The notes: a model not told the origin generated them from the letters alone. DNA of 39,152 bases from an uncultured Clostridium sp. (GCA_947572725.1 CANPDB010000013.1:1-39152); one strand, 5' to 3'; numbered from the stretch's first letter, positions 7,508 to 16,578 are shown. Made by a program: numbers and translations.

Positions 7508-8692
7508 ATGAAAAAGAAAACAATAATAATTGCATTAGCAATAGTATTAATAATTATTATATTAGGAGTTGGAGGTTACTTTGGATATAAATACATAGAA
7601 GAAAGCAAAACAACAGGAGCAGAATGGGGAGATACATATGTTACTTATTTAGAAGAAGCAAAACAAACATCAGGACCAGAGAAACTTGAAAAATATGGAA
7701 TTTATGAAGGAGTAGAAAATGCAACAATCAAATTTTATCAAATAGAAGAAGAATCAGATCCAAGTATGGTAATAAAATACGACTTAAATGGAACTAAATT
7801 TTTTACAGTATGGGATATAAATAAAGAACAAAATGTACCAGATATGAAAATTGATGTAGCAAAAGATGACATTAGGTTATTATATAATATTGAAAAACAA
7901 AAATATGAATGGTATTTTTACAAAGATAGTGATGGAAACAAATTATATACAGAAGTAATACCAACAGACGAAACAAGTGGCGATGGAAAAGTAATGCATA
8001 AGGTATATGATTTTAAAAAGGAAGATTTACCAAAAAATGAAGAAGTTAAAGAAGGAGAAATTCCAACAATATCTAAGTTTGAAGAGACATTTATTGAACC
8101 TACAATTAAAGAAAGCAAAGAAATAGAAATCAATTTAAATGCAGATTCAAAAGAAATAAAAAAAGCAGTAACAGAAACAGTAAAAGAATATAAATCACAA
8201 GAACAAGGAATAACAGAAGAAGTAAAATCACAAGTAGAAGAAAAGAAAACAGAATTAAATAATAAGAAAGAGATAATAAAAAAGGCAGAAGAAGAAAAAG
8301 CTAAAAAAGAGGCAGAAGAAAAAGCGGCAGCAGAAGCAGAAGCTGCGAAAAAAGCAGCAGAGGAGGCAGCAAAAGGATTAACAGTTGGAAGTCATAAATT
8401 AAAATATGGAACATATAAATCAGATGTTTCTAAAATGGATAGTACAATGTATGGAACAATAACTTTAAATCCAAATGGAACATTTCATATAAAAGCTAAT
8501 TGTGAAGGAAATTATCCATATCCTACGTTAAACTGTGATGGAACATATAAAGTAGGTCAGGTTGAGAATTCTGGAAGCTATTCAACAGGAATACATTTCA
8601 CAACAAGTACAGGTGTAAAATTTATGTTTGAAGTGCTTAAAGATAATGCATTTAGTGACCAATGGCATGGATATAGCTATTCTGGGAACTAA
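7508..8692 (+). CDS. membrane-anchored coiled-coil protein, paralogue B
   Basis: A 394-residue paralogue of the preceding protein. One membrane segment (about residues 5-27) is followed by YFGYKYI and KTTGAEWGDTYVTYL, then the same acidic middle region including EIPTISKFEETFIEP, and a Lys/Glu/Ala coiled coil (about 245-293). The C-terminal domain (296-394) is unlike that of paralogue A: it contains GTITLNPNGTFHIKA, two Cys in an NCEG/NCDG pair, and resembles small lipocalin-like or DUF-type beta domains of secreted clostridial proteins (an impression, not a match). AGGAGA precedes the ATG. The pair probably shares a binding or scaffolding role at the cell surface, with specificity in the C-terminal domain. 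Confidence 0.75.
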   Translation: MKKKTIIIALAIVLIIIILGVGGYFGYKYIEESKTTGAEWGDTYVTYLEEAKQTSGPEKLEKYGIYEGVENATIKFYQIEEESDPSMVIKYDLNGTKFFTVWDINKEQNVPDMKIDVAKDDIRLLYNIEKQKYEWYFYKDSDGNKLYTEVIPTDETSGDGKVMHKVYDFKKEDLPKNEEVKEGEIPTISKFEETFIEPTIKESKEIEINLNADSKEIKKAVTETVKEYKSQEQGITEEVKSQVEEKKTELNNKKEIIKKAEEEKAKKEAEEKAAAEAEAAKKAAEEAAKGLTVGSHKLKYGTYKSDVSKMDSTMYGTITLNPNGTFHIKANCEGNYPYPTLNCDGTYKVGQVENSGSYSTGIHFTTSTGVKFMFEVLKDNAFSDQWHGYSYSGN

Positions 8693-8807
8693 TTAGATCA
8701 TTAAAATAACACATTTATGACTGTAGTTACCTTTTTATATGAATATGGATAGCGAGATATATGTCTATAGAGGTATTAAGAGATATTGAAACAAGCAGGT
8801 GATGAAA

Positions 8808-9335
8808 ATGTTAAAAATGTTTTACCCATATGAATATGTAGAAAGTGTATTTGCTATTGACTATAATAAGTTGTATAATAACGGATATAGAGGAATAATG
8901 TTTGATATAGACAACACACTAGTACCTCATGGAGATGATTCAACAAAAGAAATTGATGAATTATTTAAAAATATACACAGTATAGGATTTAAAACTTTAC
9001 TATTATCAAACAATGGGAAAGATAGAATTGAAAAATTTAACAAGAATATAGGTGCATTATATATAAGCAATTCTGAAAAGCCCAAAAAAACTAACTATTT
9101 AAAAGGTATAGAAATGATGAACATAAAAAAAGAGGAAACATTATTCATAGGTGATCAAATATTTACAGATATATATGGAGCTAATAGAAGCGGAGTAGAT
9201 AATATATTAGTTAAATACATAGGGTATTACAAAAAAGAGAAAAAAGGAATAAGAAGAAATATAGAAAAAATAATTCTAAGATTATATGAAATAAACAAAT
9301 CTTGTCAAAATAGACTAGGAGATATACAAAAATAG
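8808..9335 (+). CDS. yqeG: YqeG family HAD-IIIA phosphatase
   Basis: A 175-residue cytoplasmic HAD-superfamily phosphatase of the YqeG type. Motif I is FDIDNTLV with the nucleophile Asp33 and general acid Asp35, motif II is Ser67 in LSNNG, motif III is probably Lys91, and motif IV is FIGDQIFTD with Asp116 and Asp121. The N-terminal MLKMFYPYEYV matches the family's usual start. In-frame GTG (8799) and ATG (8802) codons lie just upstream, but ATG 8808 is best placed after AGGTG (8797-8801). Its substrate is not established; in Bacillus the gene sits next to ribosome-associated GTPase genes. Here it is followed at once by a VanW gene whose ribosome site overlaps the end of this gene. Confidence 0.88.
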   Translation: MLKMFYPYEYVESVFAIDYNKLYNNGYRGIMFDIDNTLVPHGDDSTKEIDELFKNIHSIGFKTLLLSNNGKDRIEKFNKNIGALYISNSEKPKKTNYLKGIEMMNIKKEETLFIGDQIFTDIYGANRSGVDNILVKYIGYYKKEKKGIRRNIEKIILRLYEINKSCQNRLGDIQK

Positions 9336-9346
9336 GGGGAATAAAA

Positions 9347-10207
9347 ATGTTATGGAATAAAGATAAACTTTTTTGCGAAATTAATCCAACTTGTTATAAA
9401 ATATCTTTACAAAAAGAAACTATAAAAAGACATATAAAAAATTTATTAAGTGATGAGAAAATTGCAAAAAATAAACAAGAAGAAAAATTAGATAATGTTA
9501 TTTCAAGCCGTAATTGTAATTTAATAAAAAAGGGAAAGGGAATTGACCCAAGGCTTCAAGAAAATAAGGCAGTAAATATAACATTAGCAAGTAATAAAAT
9601 TAATGGAATAATAATTCATCCAGGTGAAGTGTTTTCTTTTTGGAAGACTTTAGGAAACACAACAAAAAGAAAGGGGTATAAAGAAGGACGTGTAATAAGA
9701 GGAGACAAACTAGAACCAGGAGTTGGCGGAGGACTTTGCAATTTAGCAAATACAATACATTGGCTAGTTTTACATAGTCCATTAGATGTAACTGAATTCC
9801 ATAGTCATTCTGATGCACTAGCTCCAGACCACGGAAAAAGAGAACCATTTAGTTCAGGTACATCAGTTTGTTATAATAGTATTGATTATAGATTTAAAAA
9901 TAATACTGATCAAGACATTCAACTTCTTTTATGGTGTGATGATGAAAAGTTGTATGGAGAATTAAGAAGTGAAAAAGAATTTCCATGGACTTATGAACTA
10001 GTTGAAGAAAATCATTGTTTCCAAAAAGAGGGAGAAAAGTATTATAGAAGCTCAAAGATTTATAGAGAAGTTATTGATAAATCAACAAATGATATTTTGG
10101 AAAAGAAACTTGTTTGGGACAACCATTCAGAAGTTATGTATGATTATTCTTTAATTCCTAAAGAACAAATAAAAGATAATAATTTAGATGAAAAGACACC
10201 AGCATAA
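9347..10207 (+). CDS. VanW family protein
   Basis: A 286-residue protein whose central part (about residues 60-215) is a VanW domain: FSFWKTLGNTTKRKGYKEG, then GGGLCNLANTIHW and HSHSDALAPDHG, and SVCYNSIDYRFKN. VanW was first seen in vancomycin-resistance clusters, but the family is common in Clostridia without resistance, and its biochemical role is unknown; a link to the cell envelope is assumed. There is no signal peptide or membrane segment. The gene is probably co-transcribed with yqeG: its GGGGA ribosome site begins at the base after the yqeG stop. The stop codon lies in the loop of a terminator. Confidence 0.9.
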   Translation: MLWNKDKLFCEINPTCYKISLQKETIKRHIKNLLSDEKIAKNKQEEKLDNVISSRNCNLIKKGKGIDPRLQENKAVNITLASNKINGIIIHPGEVFSFWKTLGNTTKRKGYKEGRVIRGDKLEPGVGGGLCNLANTIHWLVLHSPLDVTEFHSHSDALAPDHGKREPFSSGTSVCYNSIDYRFKNNTDQDIQLLLWCDDEKLYGELRSEKEFPWTYELVEENHCFQKEGEKYYRSSKIYREVIDKSTNDILEKKLVWDNHSEVMYDYSLIPKEQIKDNNLDEKTPA

Positions 10208-10224
10208 ATTTGCTGGTGTTTTTT
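10196..10224 (+). terminator. intrinsic terminator after the VanW gene
   Basis: ACACCAGCA at 10196-10204 pairs with TGCTGGTGT at 10211-10219, followed by a run of T to 10224. The VanW stop codon is in the loop. Confidence 0.9.
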
Positions 10225-10296
10225 GAAATATAAGAATTTCTAATTCAATTACTCTCTAATAGCGCTTTTTTCACATTTTATAACTTGTTTCGTTAT

Positions 10297-10971
10297 TTAT
10301 ATAGTTTTATTGATATAATCACACACTTTATCAATTTGTTCACTAAAAGTTCCATCAAATTTATTTTCAAAAAATGCACTACCAATAGTAAAAGTCCAAG
10401 GAGCGGCATCTTTTATTTCATCAAGCCTTTTATAACTATTTATACTACCAGCAATACAAACAGGAGCATTTACTTGTGATACAAATTCTTTGTTAAGAGT
10501 AACAGCGTCACCTGTATATCTATATCCTAATAAATCAAATCCATAAACACCTTTTTCAAGATATTTGTTGGCTTCGTTTACCATTTCTTCGATACTGCCA
10601 TTAAGTATAGAAGGTCGTTCTGTAACTTGTCCGACAAATGGCATATATTTAAGATTGTGCTTTTGGCATAATTCATTGACAGAATCAAAAAACAGTGTAC
10701 CCATAAGAATGTCGCATCCACATTGTATAGCTATTTTTGCTCCTTCTATACATTCTTTTTCTGTGTATTCGACTACTTCTAAAAAAGTTGTTTTGCCGCA
10801 TTTTTTCATATATGCATATAATTTTTTCATTTCATCTAGAGGTAAAGGCTTTTCCTTAAATCCCCAAAAGTTTGCTTTGGAATTTTTACATTGTTCAAAA
10901 ATTTCTTGGGCGTTTTTTACTGTGCAGTCATTGTATGTCAACATTACAATTAATTCTGGATTATTTTTCAT
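10297..10971 (-). CDS. TIM-barrel-like protein of a clostridial family (function uncertain)
   Basis: A 224-residue cytoplasmic protein with the beta/alpha rhythm of a TIM barrel. Two late motifs, VCIAGSINSYKRLDE and WTFTIGSAFFE, look like the phosphate-binding loops of HisA/HisF- and NanE-like barrels. Other strands are ELIVMLTYND, KTTFLEVVEY, CDILMGTLFF, KYMPFVGQV and GFDLLGYRYTGD. It resembles a family I know from clostridial genomes without a settled function. The ATG at 10971 follows AAGGGA with about 10 bases between. An in-frame extension upstream to 11190 is Phe/Leu-rich low-complexity sequence that overlaps the divergent gene's start and is not coding. The gene stands alone, divergent from the MurF-like gene. 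Confidence 0.75.
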   Translation of the reverse strand: MKNNPELIVMLTYNDCTVKNAQEIFEQCKNSKANFWGFKEKPLPLDEMKKLYAYMKKCGKTTFLEVVEYTEKECIEGAKIAIQCGCDILMGTLFFDSVNELCQKHNLKYMPFVGQVTERPSILNGSIEEMVNEANKYLEKGVYGFDLLGYRYTGDAVTLNKEFVSQVNAPVCIAGSINSYKRLDEIKDAAPWTFTIGSAFFENKFDGTFSEQIDKVCDYINKTI

Positions 10972-11084
10972 AGTTTGTTGTCCCTTCTTTTTAATATTAT
11001 GTCTAATTATAGTACTAAATTTATAATATGACAAGAAATTATATTGAAAAAATTTTGAATATATGTAGAATTTAGAAAAAGATA

Positions 11085-11093
11085 TGATATAAT
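11085..11093 (+). promoter_or_regulatory. extended -10 promoter of the MurF-like gene
   Basis: TGATATAAT, an extended -10 element, ends 30 bases before the ATG at 11124. No good -35 box is present at the matching distance, as is common for extended -10 promoters. Confidence 0.6.
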
Positions 11094-11123
11094 CATAACA
11101 AATAACTAAATGTGAGGTAAGAG

Positions 11124-12515
11124 ATGTATACATTAGAAGAAATAGAAAAGTATACAAATGGAACAATAATAAATGGAGACAAGAAAACAATATTAAAGAG
11201 ATATTCAGTAAACAATAAACACAAAAAAGGCGAATTTTTTATTCCTATTATATTTCACGAAATTGATAGAGAAAAATATGTAATAGATTCAGTAAAAGCA
11301 GGTGGAATAGGATTTATAATAAATAAAAACTCACAAAGATACGAAGAAATAATACAAAGTGCAAAGAAAATAAATCCTAACATTTGTATTATTGAAGTAG
11401 AAGGTGTAAATAAAGCATTATATCAATTAGGATTAGAAAGTAGAAAAAGAAATATAGATAAACCCATAATAGCAGTAACAGGAAGTGTTGGAAAATCGAC
11501 TTTAAGCAACTTAATTGCAAAAATTTTAGAAACTGAAAAAAAGGTATTATATGATTTTAACAATCAAAATAACAATACAAAGTGGCACATATCTCAAACA
11601 TTAATGGACTTTGAAAATTATGAAATGGCTGTAATTGAATTGGGAATTAGTAGAATAGGAGTTATGACACAACTATCAAAATTAGTAGAGCCATCAATTA
11701 CAGTAATCAACAGTATTGGAACAGCACACTTAAACAACTTTAAAACGATAGAAACAACTTTGAAAGAAAAGTTGCATATTACAGACTATATAAAAGATAA
11801 AAAAATATTATTTATAAATGCAGATGATGCATATTTACAAAAAGTAGAAAAAACTAATTTATATGATATAAGAAAGTATAGTTTAAGAGAAGCTTATGAT
11901 ATTAAAGAATATGAAGGAAAACCAAGTTTTAAAACTAAAATATATGGAAAAGAAACTGAATTTAATCTTGATTTATATGGAAAACATCATATATCTAACA
12001 TTATCTTAGCAATAAAAATAGGAGAAATCTACAATATAAGCTATGAAAATATTGTAAAAGCAATCAATAGTTTTAAAGCAATTGATGGAAGATTTAAAGT
12101 AATAAAGAACAATCAAAAAAATATAACAATAATAGATGATGCATATAACTCTAGTTTGATTGCTGCAAAATTTGGATTAGAAATAGCAAACAAAATAGAA
12201 AGTAAGAGAAAGATTGCTGTTTTAGGAAAACTAGGAGAAGAATCTCATAAGATGAATGAAGAACTTGGAAAATTTTTTGAAAATCTGGAATTTGATTATC
12301 TTTTTACAACAGGAGAATATGCAGAAAATTTAATCAAAGGTGCAGAAAAATTTTTAAAGAAAGAAAATATAAAATGTTTTAAAGAAAAGAATTCTCTAAT
12401 GTCAGAACTTGATAAAACAGTTGAAGAAGGTGACTTGATTTATATAAAAGCTGCTAATTCAGAACATTTTAATGAAATAGTAAAATATTTTAAGGAGAAG
12501 TATGGAATATTATAG
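11124..12515 (+). CDS. divergent MurF-type Mur ligase
   Basis: A 463-residue ATP-dependent amide ligase of the Mur family, closest in plan to MurF, which adds D-Ala-D-Ala to the UDP-MurNAc-tripeptide. The N-terminal substrate domain (1-100) contains KAGGIGFIINK. The central domain has the P-loop TGSVGKST (119-126), ELGISRIG (172-179) where MurF normally has ELGMN, and GTAHLNNF with His202. The C-terminal domain includes IDDAYNSS (337-344), the adenine-site motif typical of MurF. The P-loop differs from the usual TGSNGKTT, with Val for Asn and Ser for Thr. The gene stands alone and not in a division/cell-wall cluster, so it may be a second ligase acting on another substrate. Ligase fold is certain, exact substrate is not. 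Confidence 0.8.
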   Translation: MYTLEEIEKYTNGTIINGDKKTILKRYSVNNKHKKGEFFIPIIFHEIDREKYVIDSVKAGGIGFIINKNSQRYEEIIQSAKKINPNICIIEVEGVNKALYQLGLESRKRNIDKPIIAVTGSVGKSTLSNLIAKILETEKKVLYDFNNQNNNTKWHISQTLMDFENYEMAVIELGISRIGVMTQLSKLVEPSITVINSIGTAHLNNFKTIETTLKEKLHITDYIKDKKILFINADDAYLQKVEKTNLYDIRKYSLREAYDIKEYEGKPSFKTKIYGKETEFNLDLYGKHHISNIILAIKIGEIYNISYENIVKAINSFKAIDGRFKVIKNNQKNITIIDDAYNSSLIAAKFGLEIANKIESKRKIAVLGKLGEESHKMNEELGKFFENLEFDYLFTTGEYAENLIKGAEKFLKKENIKCFKEKNSLMSELDKTVEEGDLIYIKAANSEHFNEIVKYFKEKYGIL

Positions 12516-12522
12516 GAATTGA

Positions 12523-12782
12523 AATTATGTTGGAAAGTTTGAAATTGGCATTACTTCAATTGTTGTTTTAGTAAATAAAGGAGATAATATTAAAATTTTA
12601 AGATAAGGTAGTAGGCAGATTTCTTTGAAAACACGAATGCTATAATATTTGGGCATGGAGATAAATATGCTAAACAAGAAGTTGTTTCTCATTTCAATAA
12701 AAAGTTAAAAAATGTACCAGCATTTTATTTGAAAAGAGGAAGAGCATTTAGAGTTACTACAGACGGAGTTAAATATGAATAA
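12523..12782 (+). pseudogene. decayed gene remnant (two readable fragments)
   Basis: The 450-base gap between the MurF-like gene and copA holds two peptide fragments in different frames with no start codon or ribosome site. One, 12523-12606, reads GKFEIGITSIVVLVNKGDN and then a stop. The other, 12615-12782, reads 55 residues including NAIIFGHGDKYAKQEVVSHF and ending TTDGVKYE, with two stops directly before it. Both have protein-like composition, so this is probably a broken gene. I cannot name the family; a flavodoxin-like C-terminus was considered on weak resemblance. Confidence 0.45.
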
Positions 12783-12790
12783 GTTGTTTT

Positions 12791-12814
12791 ACGGTGGCTT
12801 TATAAAGCCACCGT
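12791..12814. terminator. perfect palindromic hairpin between the remnant and copA
   Basis: ACGGTGGCTT (12791-12800) and AAGCCACCGT (12805-12814) form a perfect 10-bp stem with the loop TATA. Downstream on the plus strand there is only a broken T run (TGAATATTTT). A weak terminator is likeliest, perhaps that of the decayed gene; a protein-binding palindrome is possible. Confidence 0.55.
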
Positions 12815-12848
12815 TGAATATTTTAAAGAGAAACTTTAATTAAATTAC

Positions 12849-12877
12849 TTGATAAATAGGAGGAGAGTTGATAAAAT
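12849..12877 (+). promoter_or_regulatory. promoter of copA
   Basis: TTGATA at 12849-12854, 17 bases, then TAAAAT at 12872-12877, with TGA just before it (extended -10). It lies 90 bases upstream of the copA ATG. I see no TACAnnTGTA (CopY) site around it, and no convincing CsoR site. Confidence 0.65.
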
Positions 12878-12967
12878 AAAATAGATTTAGAGAATAATAA
12901 GAATAATTTATTAAAAACAATATAAAAATAATAAAAGAAAAATCCAATTAATAGATGGAGGAATATA

Positions 12968-15166
12968 ATGAAAAAAACACTATTACGAATAGAAGGAATG
13001 ACATGTAGTGCATGTTCAAATGGGCTAGAAAAATACCTAAACAAGCAAGAAGGCATACTAAATTCTAGCGTAAACTTAGTAATGGCAAATGCATTAATAG
13101 AATATGACGAAACAATTTTAGACATTAACCAAATAGAACAATTTGTAAAAAAAGCAGGATTTAAAAGCTTAGGGTTATATGATGCAAAAGTAGAAGAAAA
13201 CAAAAACAATAAACAAAAAATAGAATTTATTATATATACAATATTAGCAGTAATTTTATTATATATATCAATGGGACATATGGTAGGACTACCAATATTC
13301 AATTTTATAAATATGCATCACAATCCAATGAATTACACAATAACATTACTTATACTAACAATTATATTTGTTATATATGGATTTGACATTATAAAAAACG
13401 GAATAAAGAACTTAATCCACAAATCACCAAATATGGACACACTAGTTGGAATAGGAGTAATAAGTAGTATATTATATAGTTTATACAGTATGGTAATGAT
13501 TTCAAAAGGCAGTAACGAATATGTGCATCACTTATATTTTGAAACAGCTGCAATTGTAATATATTTTATAAAATTAGGAAGATATGTAGATGGAATAAGT
13601 AAAGACAAAACAAAAGATGCTATTCAAAAATTAGTACAAATAACTCCTAATAAAGCAATTATCAAAGTAGATGGAAAAGAAAAAGAAGTAACATTAGATG
13701 AAATAGAAAAGGGAGATATAGTTATTAGCCATGCAGGAGAAAAAATAGCAGTTGATGGCGAAATAGTAGAAGGAAAGGCACATTTAGACGAATCATTAAT
13801 AATAGGAGAAAGTAAGCCAGTAAATAAAACCATAGGAAATAAAGTAATTGCAGGAAGTATGAACTTTGATGGATATTTAGAATACAAAGCAGAAAAAATA
13901 GGAAAAGAATCAACTATATCACAAATTGTAAAACTAGTATTAGAAGCAACAAACACAAAAGCACCAATAGCAAAAATAGCAGACAAAGTAAGTGGATATT
14001 TTGTACCAATTGTTATAATAATTGCGATAATAACATTTATAGTATATTTAATATTAGGATTTGAAGTAAGTGAAGCAATTGCAACATTTGTCACAGTATT
14101 AGTAGTAGCATGTCCATGTGCACTAGGACTTGCAACACCACTTGCAATAGTTGTAAGTGAAGGAGTTTGTGCTAACAAAGGAATCTTAGTTAAAAAAAGT
14201 GAAACATTAGAAAATGCGGAAAAAATAAATACAATTGTATTTGACAAAACAGGAACACTAACATATGGAACATTAAAAATATCAAAAATATTTAATTATA
14301 GTAGTTTAGAAGAAAAAGAACTATTACAAATAGCAGGAAGCCTTGAAGCAAAATCAACACATCCAATAAGTAAAGCATTTGACGAATACTTAAAGAAAAA
14401 TAAAATACAGCAATTAGAAGTAAAAGAATTCGAAAACATAAGTGGGTTAGGAATTACAGGAAAAATAAATGAAAAAGAAATAATACTAGGAAACAGCAAA
14501 ATATTAGAACACTTTTCAATAGAAAATAAACATAAACAAAACGAAAACCAATTGACAAATGAGGGGAATAGTATTATATATGTAGTAGAAAATAAAAAAA
14601 TAATAGCACTAATAGGAGTAAATGACATAATAAGAGAAAACATTGAAAATGTAATAAAAACATTAAACGAAAAAAACATAGAAACAATCATACTAACAGG
14701 AGACAATGAACAAACAGCAAACATAATAGCACAAAAAATCGGAATAAAAACAGTAATAGCAAATGTAATGCCAACAGAAAAAGCAAACAAAATAAAAGAA
14801 CTAAAACAACAAGGAAAAGCAGTAATAATGTGTGGAGATGGAATAAACGACAGCCCAGCATTAGCAATAAGTGACATAGGAATAAGCGTAAACAGTGGAA
14901 CAGACATAGCGATGGATTCATCAGATGTCATCTTAATGAAAAACGACCTAAGCAAAATAATAGACTTAATAAAAATAAGTAAAAAAACAATTAGAAACAT
15001 AAAACAAAACCTATTTTGGGCATTTTTCTACAATAGTTTAATGATACCAATATCAATAGGAATACTAAAACCAATAGGAATAAGCATAAACCCAATGATA
15101 GCAGGAATAAGTATGGTAATAAGTAGTTTAACAGTTATAGCAAACAGTTTAAGACTTAAAAAATGA
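12968..15166 (+). CDS. copA: Cu(I)-exporting P1B-type ATPase CopA
   Basis: A 732-residue inner-membrane pump. One N-terminal heavy-metal domain carries GMTCSACS with metal ligands Cys13 and Cys16. The transmembrane metal site is CPC (382-384) in ACPCALGLATP. The phosphorylated Asp426 is in DKTGTLT, the nucleotide-binding His465-Pro466 is in STHPIS, and the hinge is GDGIND (623-628). The last two membrane helices contain the YN and M..SS signatures of Cu(I) pumps (FFYNSLMIP and GISMVISSL), which separates it from Zn/Cd pumps. GGAGG at 12957-12961 precedes the ATG. A CopZ-like chaperone lies 1.4 kb downstream. The stop codon is inside the hairpin repeat at 15163. Confidence 0.9.
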   Translation: MKKTLLRIEGMTCSACSNGLEKYLNKQEGILNSSVNLVMANALIEYDETILDINQIEQFVKKAGFKSLGLYDAKVEENKNNKQKIEFIIYTILAVILLYISMGHMVGLPIFNFINMHHNPMNYTITLLILTIIFVIYGFDIIKNGIKNLIHKSPNMDTLVGIGVISSILYSLYSMVMISKGSNEYVHHLYFETAAIVIYFIKLGRYVDGISKDKTKDAIQKLVQITPNKAIIKVDGKEKEVTLDEIEKGDIVISHAGEKIAVDGEIVEGKAHLDESLIIGESKPVNKTIGNKVIAGSMNFDGYLEYKAEKIGKESTISQIVKLVLEATNTKAPIAKIADKVSGYFVPIVIIIAIITFIVYLILGFEVSEAIATFVTVLVVACPCALGLATPLAIVVSEGVCANKGILVKKSETLENAEKINTIVFDKTGTLTYGTLKISKIFNYSSLEEKELLQIAGSLEAKSTHPISKAFDEYLKKNKIQQLEVKEFENISGLGITGKINEKEIILGNSKILEHFSIENKHKQNENQLTNEGNSIIYVVENKKIIALIGVNDIIRENIENVIKTLNEKNIETIILTGDNEQTANIIAQKIGIKTVIANVMPTEKANKIKELKQQGKAVIMCGDGINDSPALAISDIGISVNSGTDIAMDSSDVILMKNDLSKIIDLIKISKKTIRNIKQNLFWAFFYNSLMIPISIGILKPIGISINPMIAGISMVISSLTVIANSLRLKK

Positions 15167-15196
15167 GACACTTGGGACGGTGCAAAAATGTCTCAT
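15163..15196 (+). repeat. REP-like hairpin over the copA stop codon
   Basis: ATGAGACA (15163-15170) pairs perfectly with TGTCTCAT (15189-15196). The loop contains GGGACGGTGCAAAAA, a version of the GGGACG core of the other hairpins in the window. From memory, hairpins of the form TGAGACA/GGGACGGTTCTTTT/TGTCTCA are common in clostridial genomes and look like REP elements mobilised by RAYT transposases; none is encoded here. It may also serve as the copA terminator, though no T run follows. Confidence 0.6.
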
Positions 15197-15277
15197 AATT
15201 AACTCGAAAAATGTCGAAAGTGAAATAAAAATTACAATTAAATATTAGAAAAGACAGATAATGACACACTCTAAATT

Positions 15278-15347
15278 TATTCTAAAATACAAAAAGTTTA
15301 GAATACACTCGAAACTATTTGACGAAATCAAAATGTTATGATAAAAT
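15278..15347 (+). promoter_or_regulatory. promoter of the AAA/DUF4143 ATPase with an upstream inverted repeat
   Basis: TTGACG at 15319-15324, 17 bases, then TAAAAT at 15342-15347 preceded by TGA (extended -10). Upstream, TATTCTAAA (15278-15286) and TTTAGAATA (15297-15305) form a 9-bp inverted repeat ending 13 bases before the -35 box. ACACTC occurs next to each arm (15266-15271 and 15305-15310), which suggests a binding site. Confidence 0.6.
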
Positions 15348-15378
15348 AAATATAGAATGGCAGAAAGGAAACAAAAGT

Positions 15379-16578
15379 ATGATAAAGCGTGAAATGTATT
15401 TAGATAAAATAAGAAATTCATATGATAGTGAACTTATAAAAATAATAATTGGTGTTAGACGTTCTGGAAAATCTGTATTAATGTTGCAAATAATAGATGA
15501 ATTAAAGCAAAGAGGAATTGACGAAGAGCATATTATATACATTAATTTTGAGGATTATGACTATACAGATTATACAAAACCAAAAGAATTCAATAAATAT
15601 GTAAAAGACAAAATTAAAGATAAAAAGAAATATTATTTGTTTTTCGATGAAATTCAAAATGTACAAGATTTTGAAAAAGTAATAAATTCATTCAGAGCGA
15701 CAATGAATGTAAGTATATTTATAACAGGCTCTAATAGTAAAGTGCTGTCTGGTGATTTATCAACATATTTAGCTGGTAGATATATTAGCATAAGAATGAT
15801 GCCATTTACATTCTCAGAATATTTAGAATTACAAAAGAGTCGAGGGATAATAAAAGATAAAGATGAAAGTTTTCTAGAATATATAGAATGGGGAGGTATG
15901 CCTCAAATATATAATTCTACAAGTATTCAAGAAAGAAAAATGTATTTGAAGGATTTATATAATACAGTTATTTTAAAGGACATTGTTGAGAGAAATGTTA
16001 TCAAAGATGTAAATCTTTTAAATAGAGTAATTCAATTTATGATAGAAAACATTGGTGGAGTAATATCTGCTAATTCTATAACAAAGTTTTTAAAAAGTGA
16101 TAATATAACAACAAGTGTTGATACAATTTTAAATTATATTGAATATATCAATAATTCGATGATTGCAAATAAAGTAAGTAGATATAATATAAGAGGAAAA
16201 TCAGTAATGACATTACTTGAAAAATATTATTTAGCAGATTTAGGATTGTTACAAATTAAAAATACTCCAATAGAAAAGAAAATAGGAGGAAGATTAGAAA
16301 ACATAGTGTACAATGAATTAATAGCTAGAGGATATGATGTATATATAGGAAAAACTGATAATGGAGAAATAGATTTTGTTATAGATAATTTTGGAGATAG
16401 ATTTTATATTCAGGTAGCAGATTATTTATCAAGTGATGAAGTTGTAGAAAGAGAATTTGGTGCATATAAAAATGTTGCTGACAATTTTCCTAAATACGTT
16501 ATTACAATGGATAAGATAAATTATAGCCGAGATGGCATAATTCATAAAAATATAATTGATTGGTTATTAGAAAAATAA
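15379..16578 (+). CDS. AAA-family ATPase with DUF4143 C-terminal domain
   Basis: A 399-residue cytoplasmic protein of a family with many copies in bacteria and archaea and no settled function. The N-terminal AAA_14 domain has Walker A GVRRSGKS (25-32), Walker B FFDEIQN (Asp90, Glu91) and the sensor-like FITGSNSK. The C-terminal DUF4143 region contains a PD-(D/E)XK-like core: GGRLENIVYNEL, then EIDFVI and YIQVA. I chose ATG 15379, after AAGGA; the longer frame beginning at the TTG at 15319 starts in the -35 box. The gene sits between copA and copZ with its own promoter and 19 bases before copZ, so it may be an insertion into an older copAZ operon. Confidence 0.88.
   Translation: MIKREMYLDKIRNSYDSELIKIIIGVRRSGKSVLMLQIIDELKQRGIDEEHIIYINFEDYDYTDYTKPKEFNKYVKDKIKDKKKYYLFFDEIQNVQDFEKVINSFRATMNVSIFITGSNSKVLSGDLSTYLAGRYISIRMMPFTFSEYLELQKSRGIIKDKDESFLEYIEWGGMPQIYNSTSIQERKMYLKDLYNTVILKDIVERNVIKDVNLLNRVIQFMIENIGGVISANSITKFLKSDNITTSVDTILNYIEYINNSMIANKVSRYNIRGKSVMTLLEKYYLADLGLLQIKNTPIEKKIGGRLENIVYNELIARGYDVYIGKTDNGEIDFVIDNFGDRFYIQVADYLSSDEVVEREFGAYKNVADNFPKYVITMDKINYSRDGIIHKNIIDWLLEK

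Noticed and set aside
10972-11190. N-terminal extension of the TIM-barrel-like protein
   Set aside because: Phe/Leu/Tyr-rich low-complexity translation of the AT-rich divergent promoter region, overlapping the MurF-like gene; ATG 10971 has a ribosome site.
15319-15378. 20-residue upstream extension of the AAA/DUF4143 ATPase
   Set aside because: The start TTG is part of the -35 element; ATG 15379 has AAGGA and begins at the family's usual MIKREMY-like sequence.
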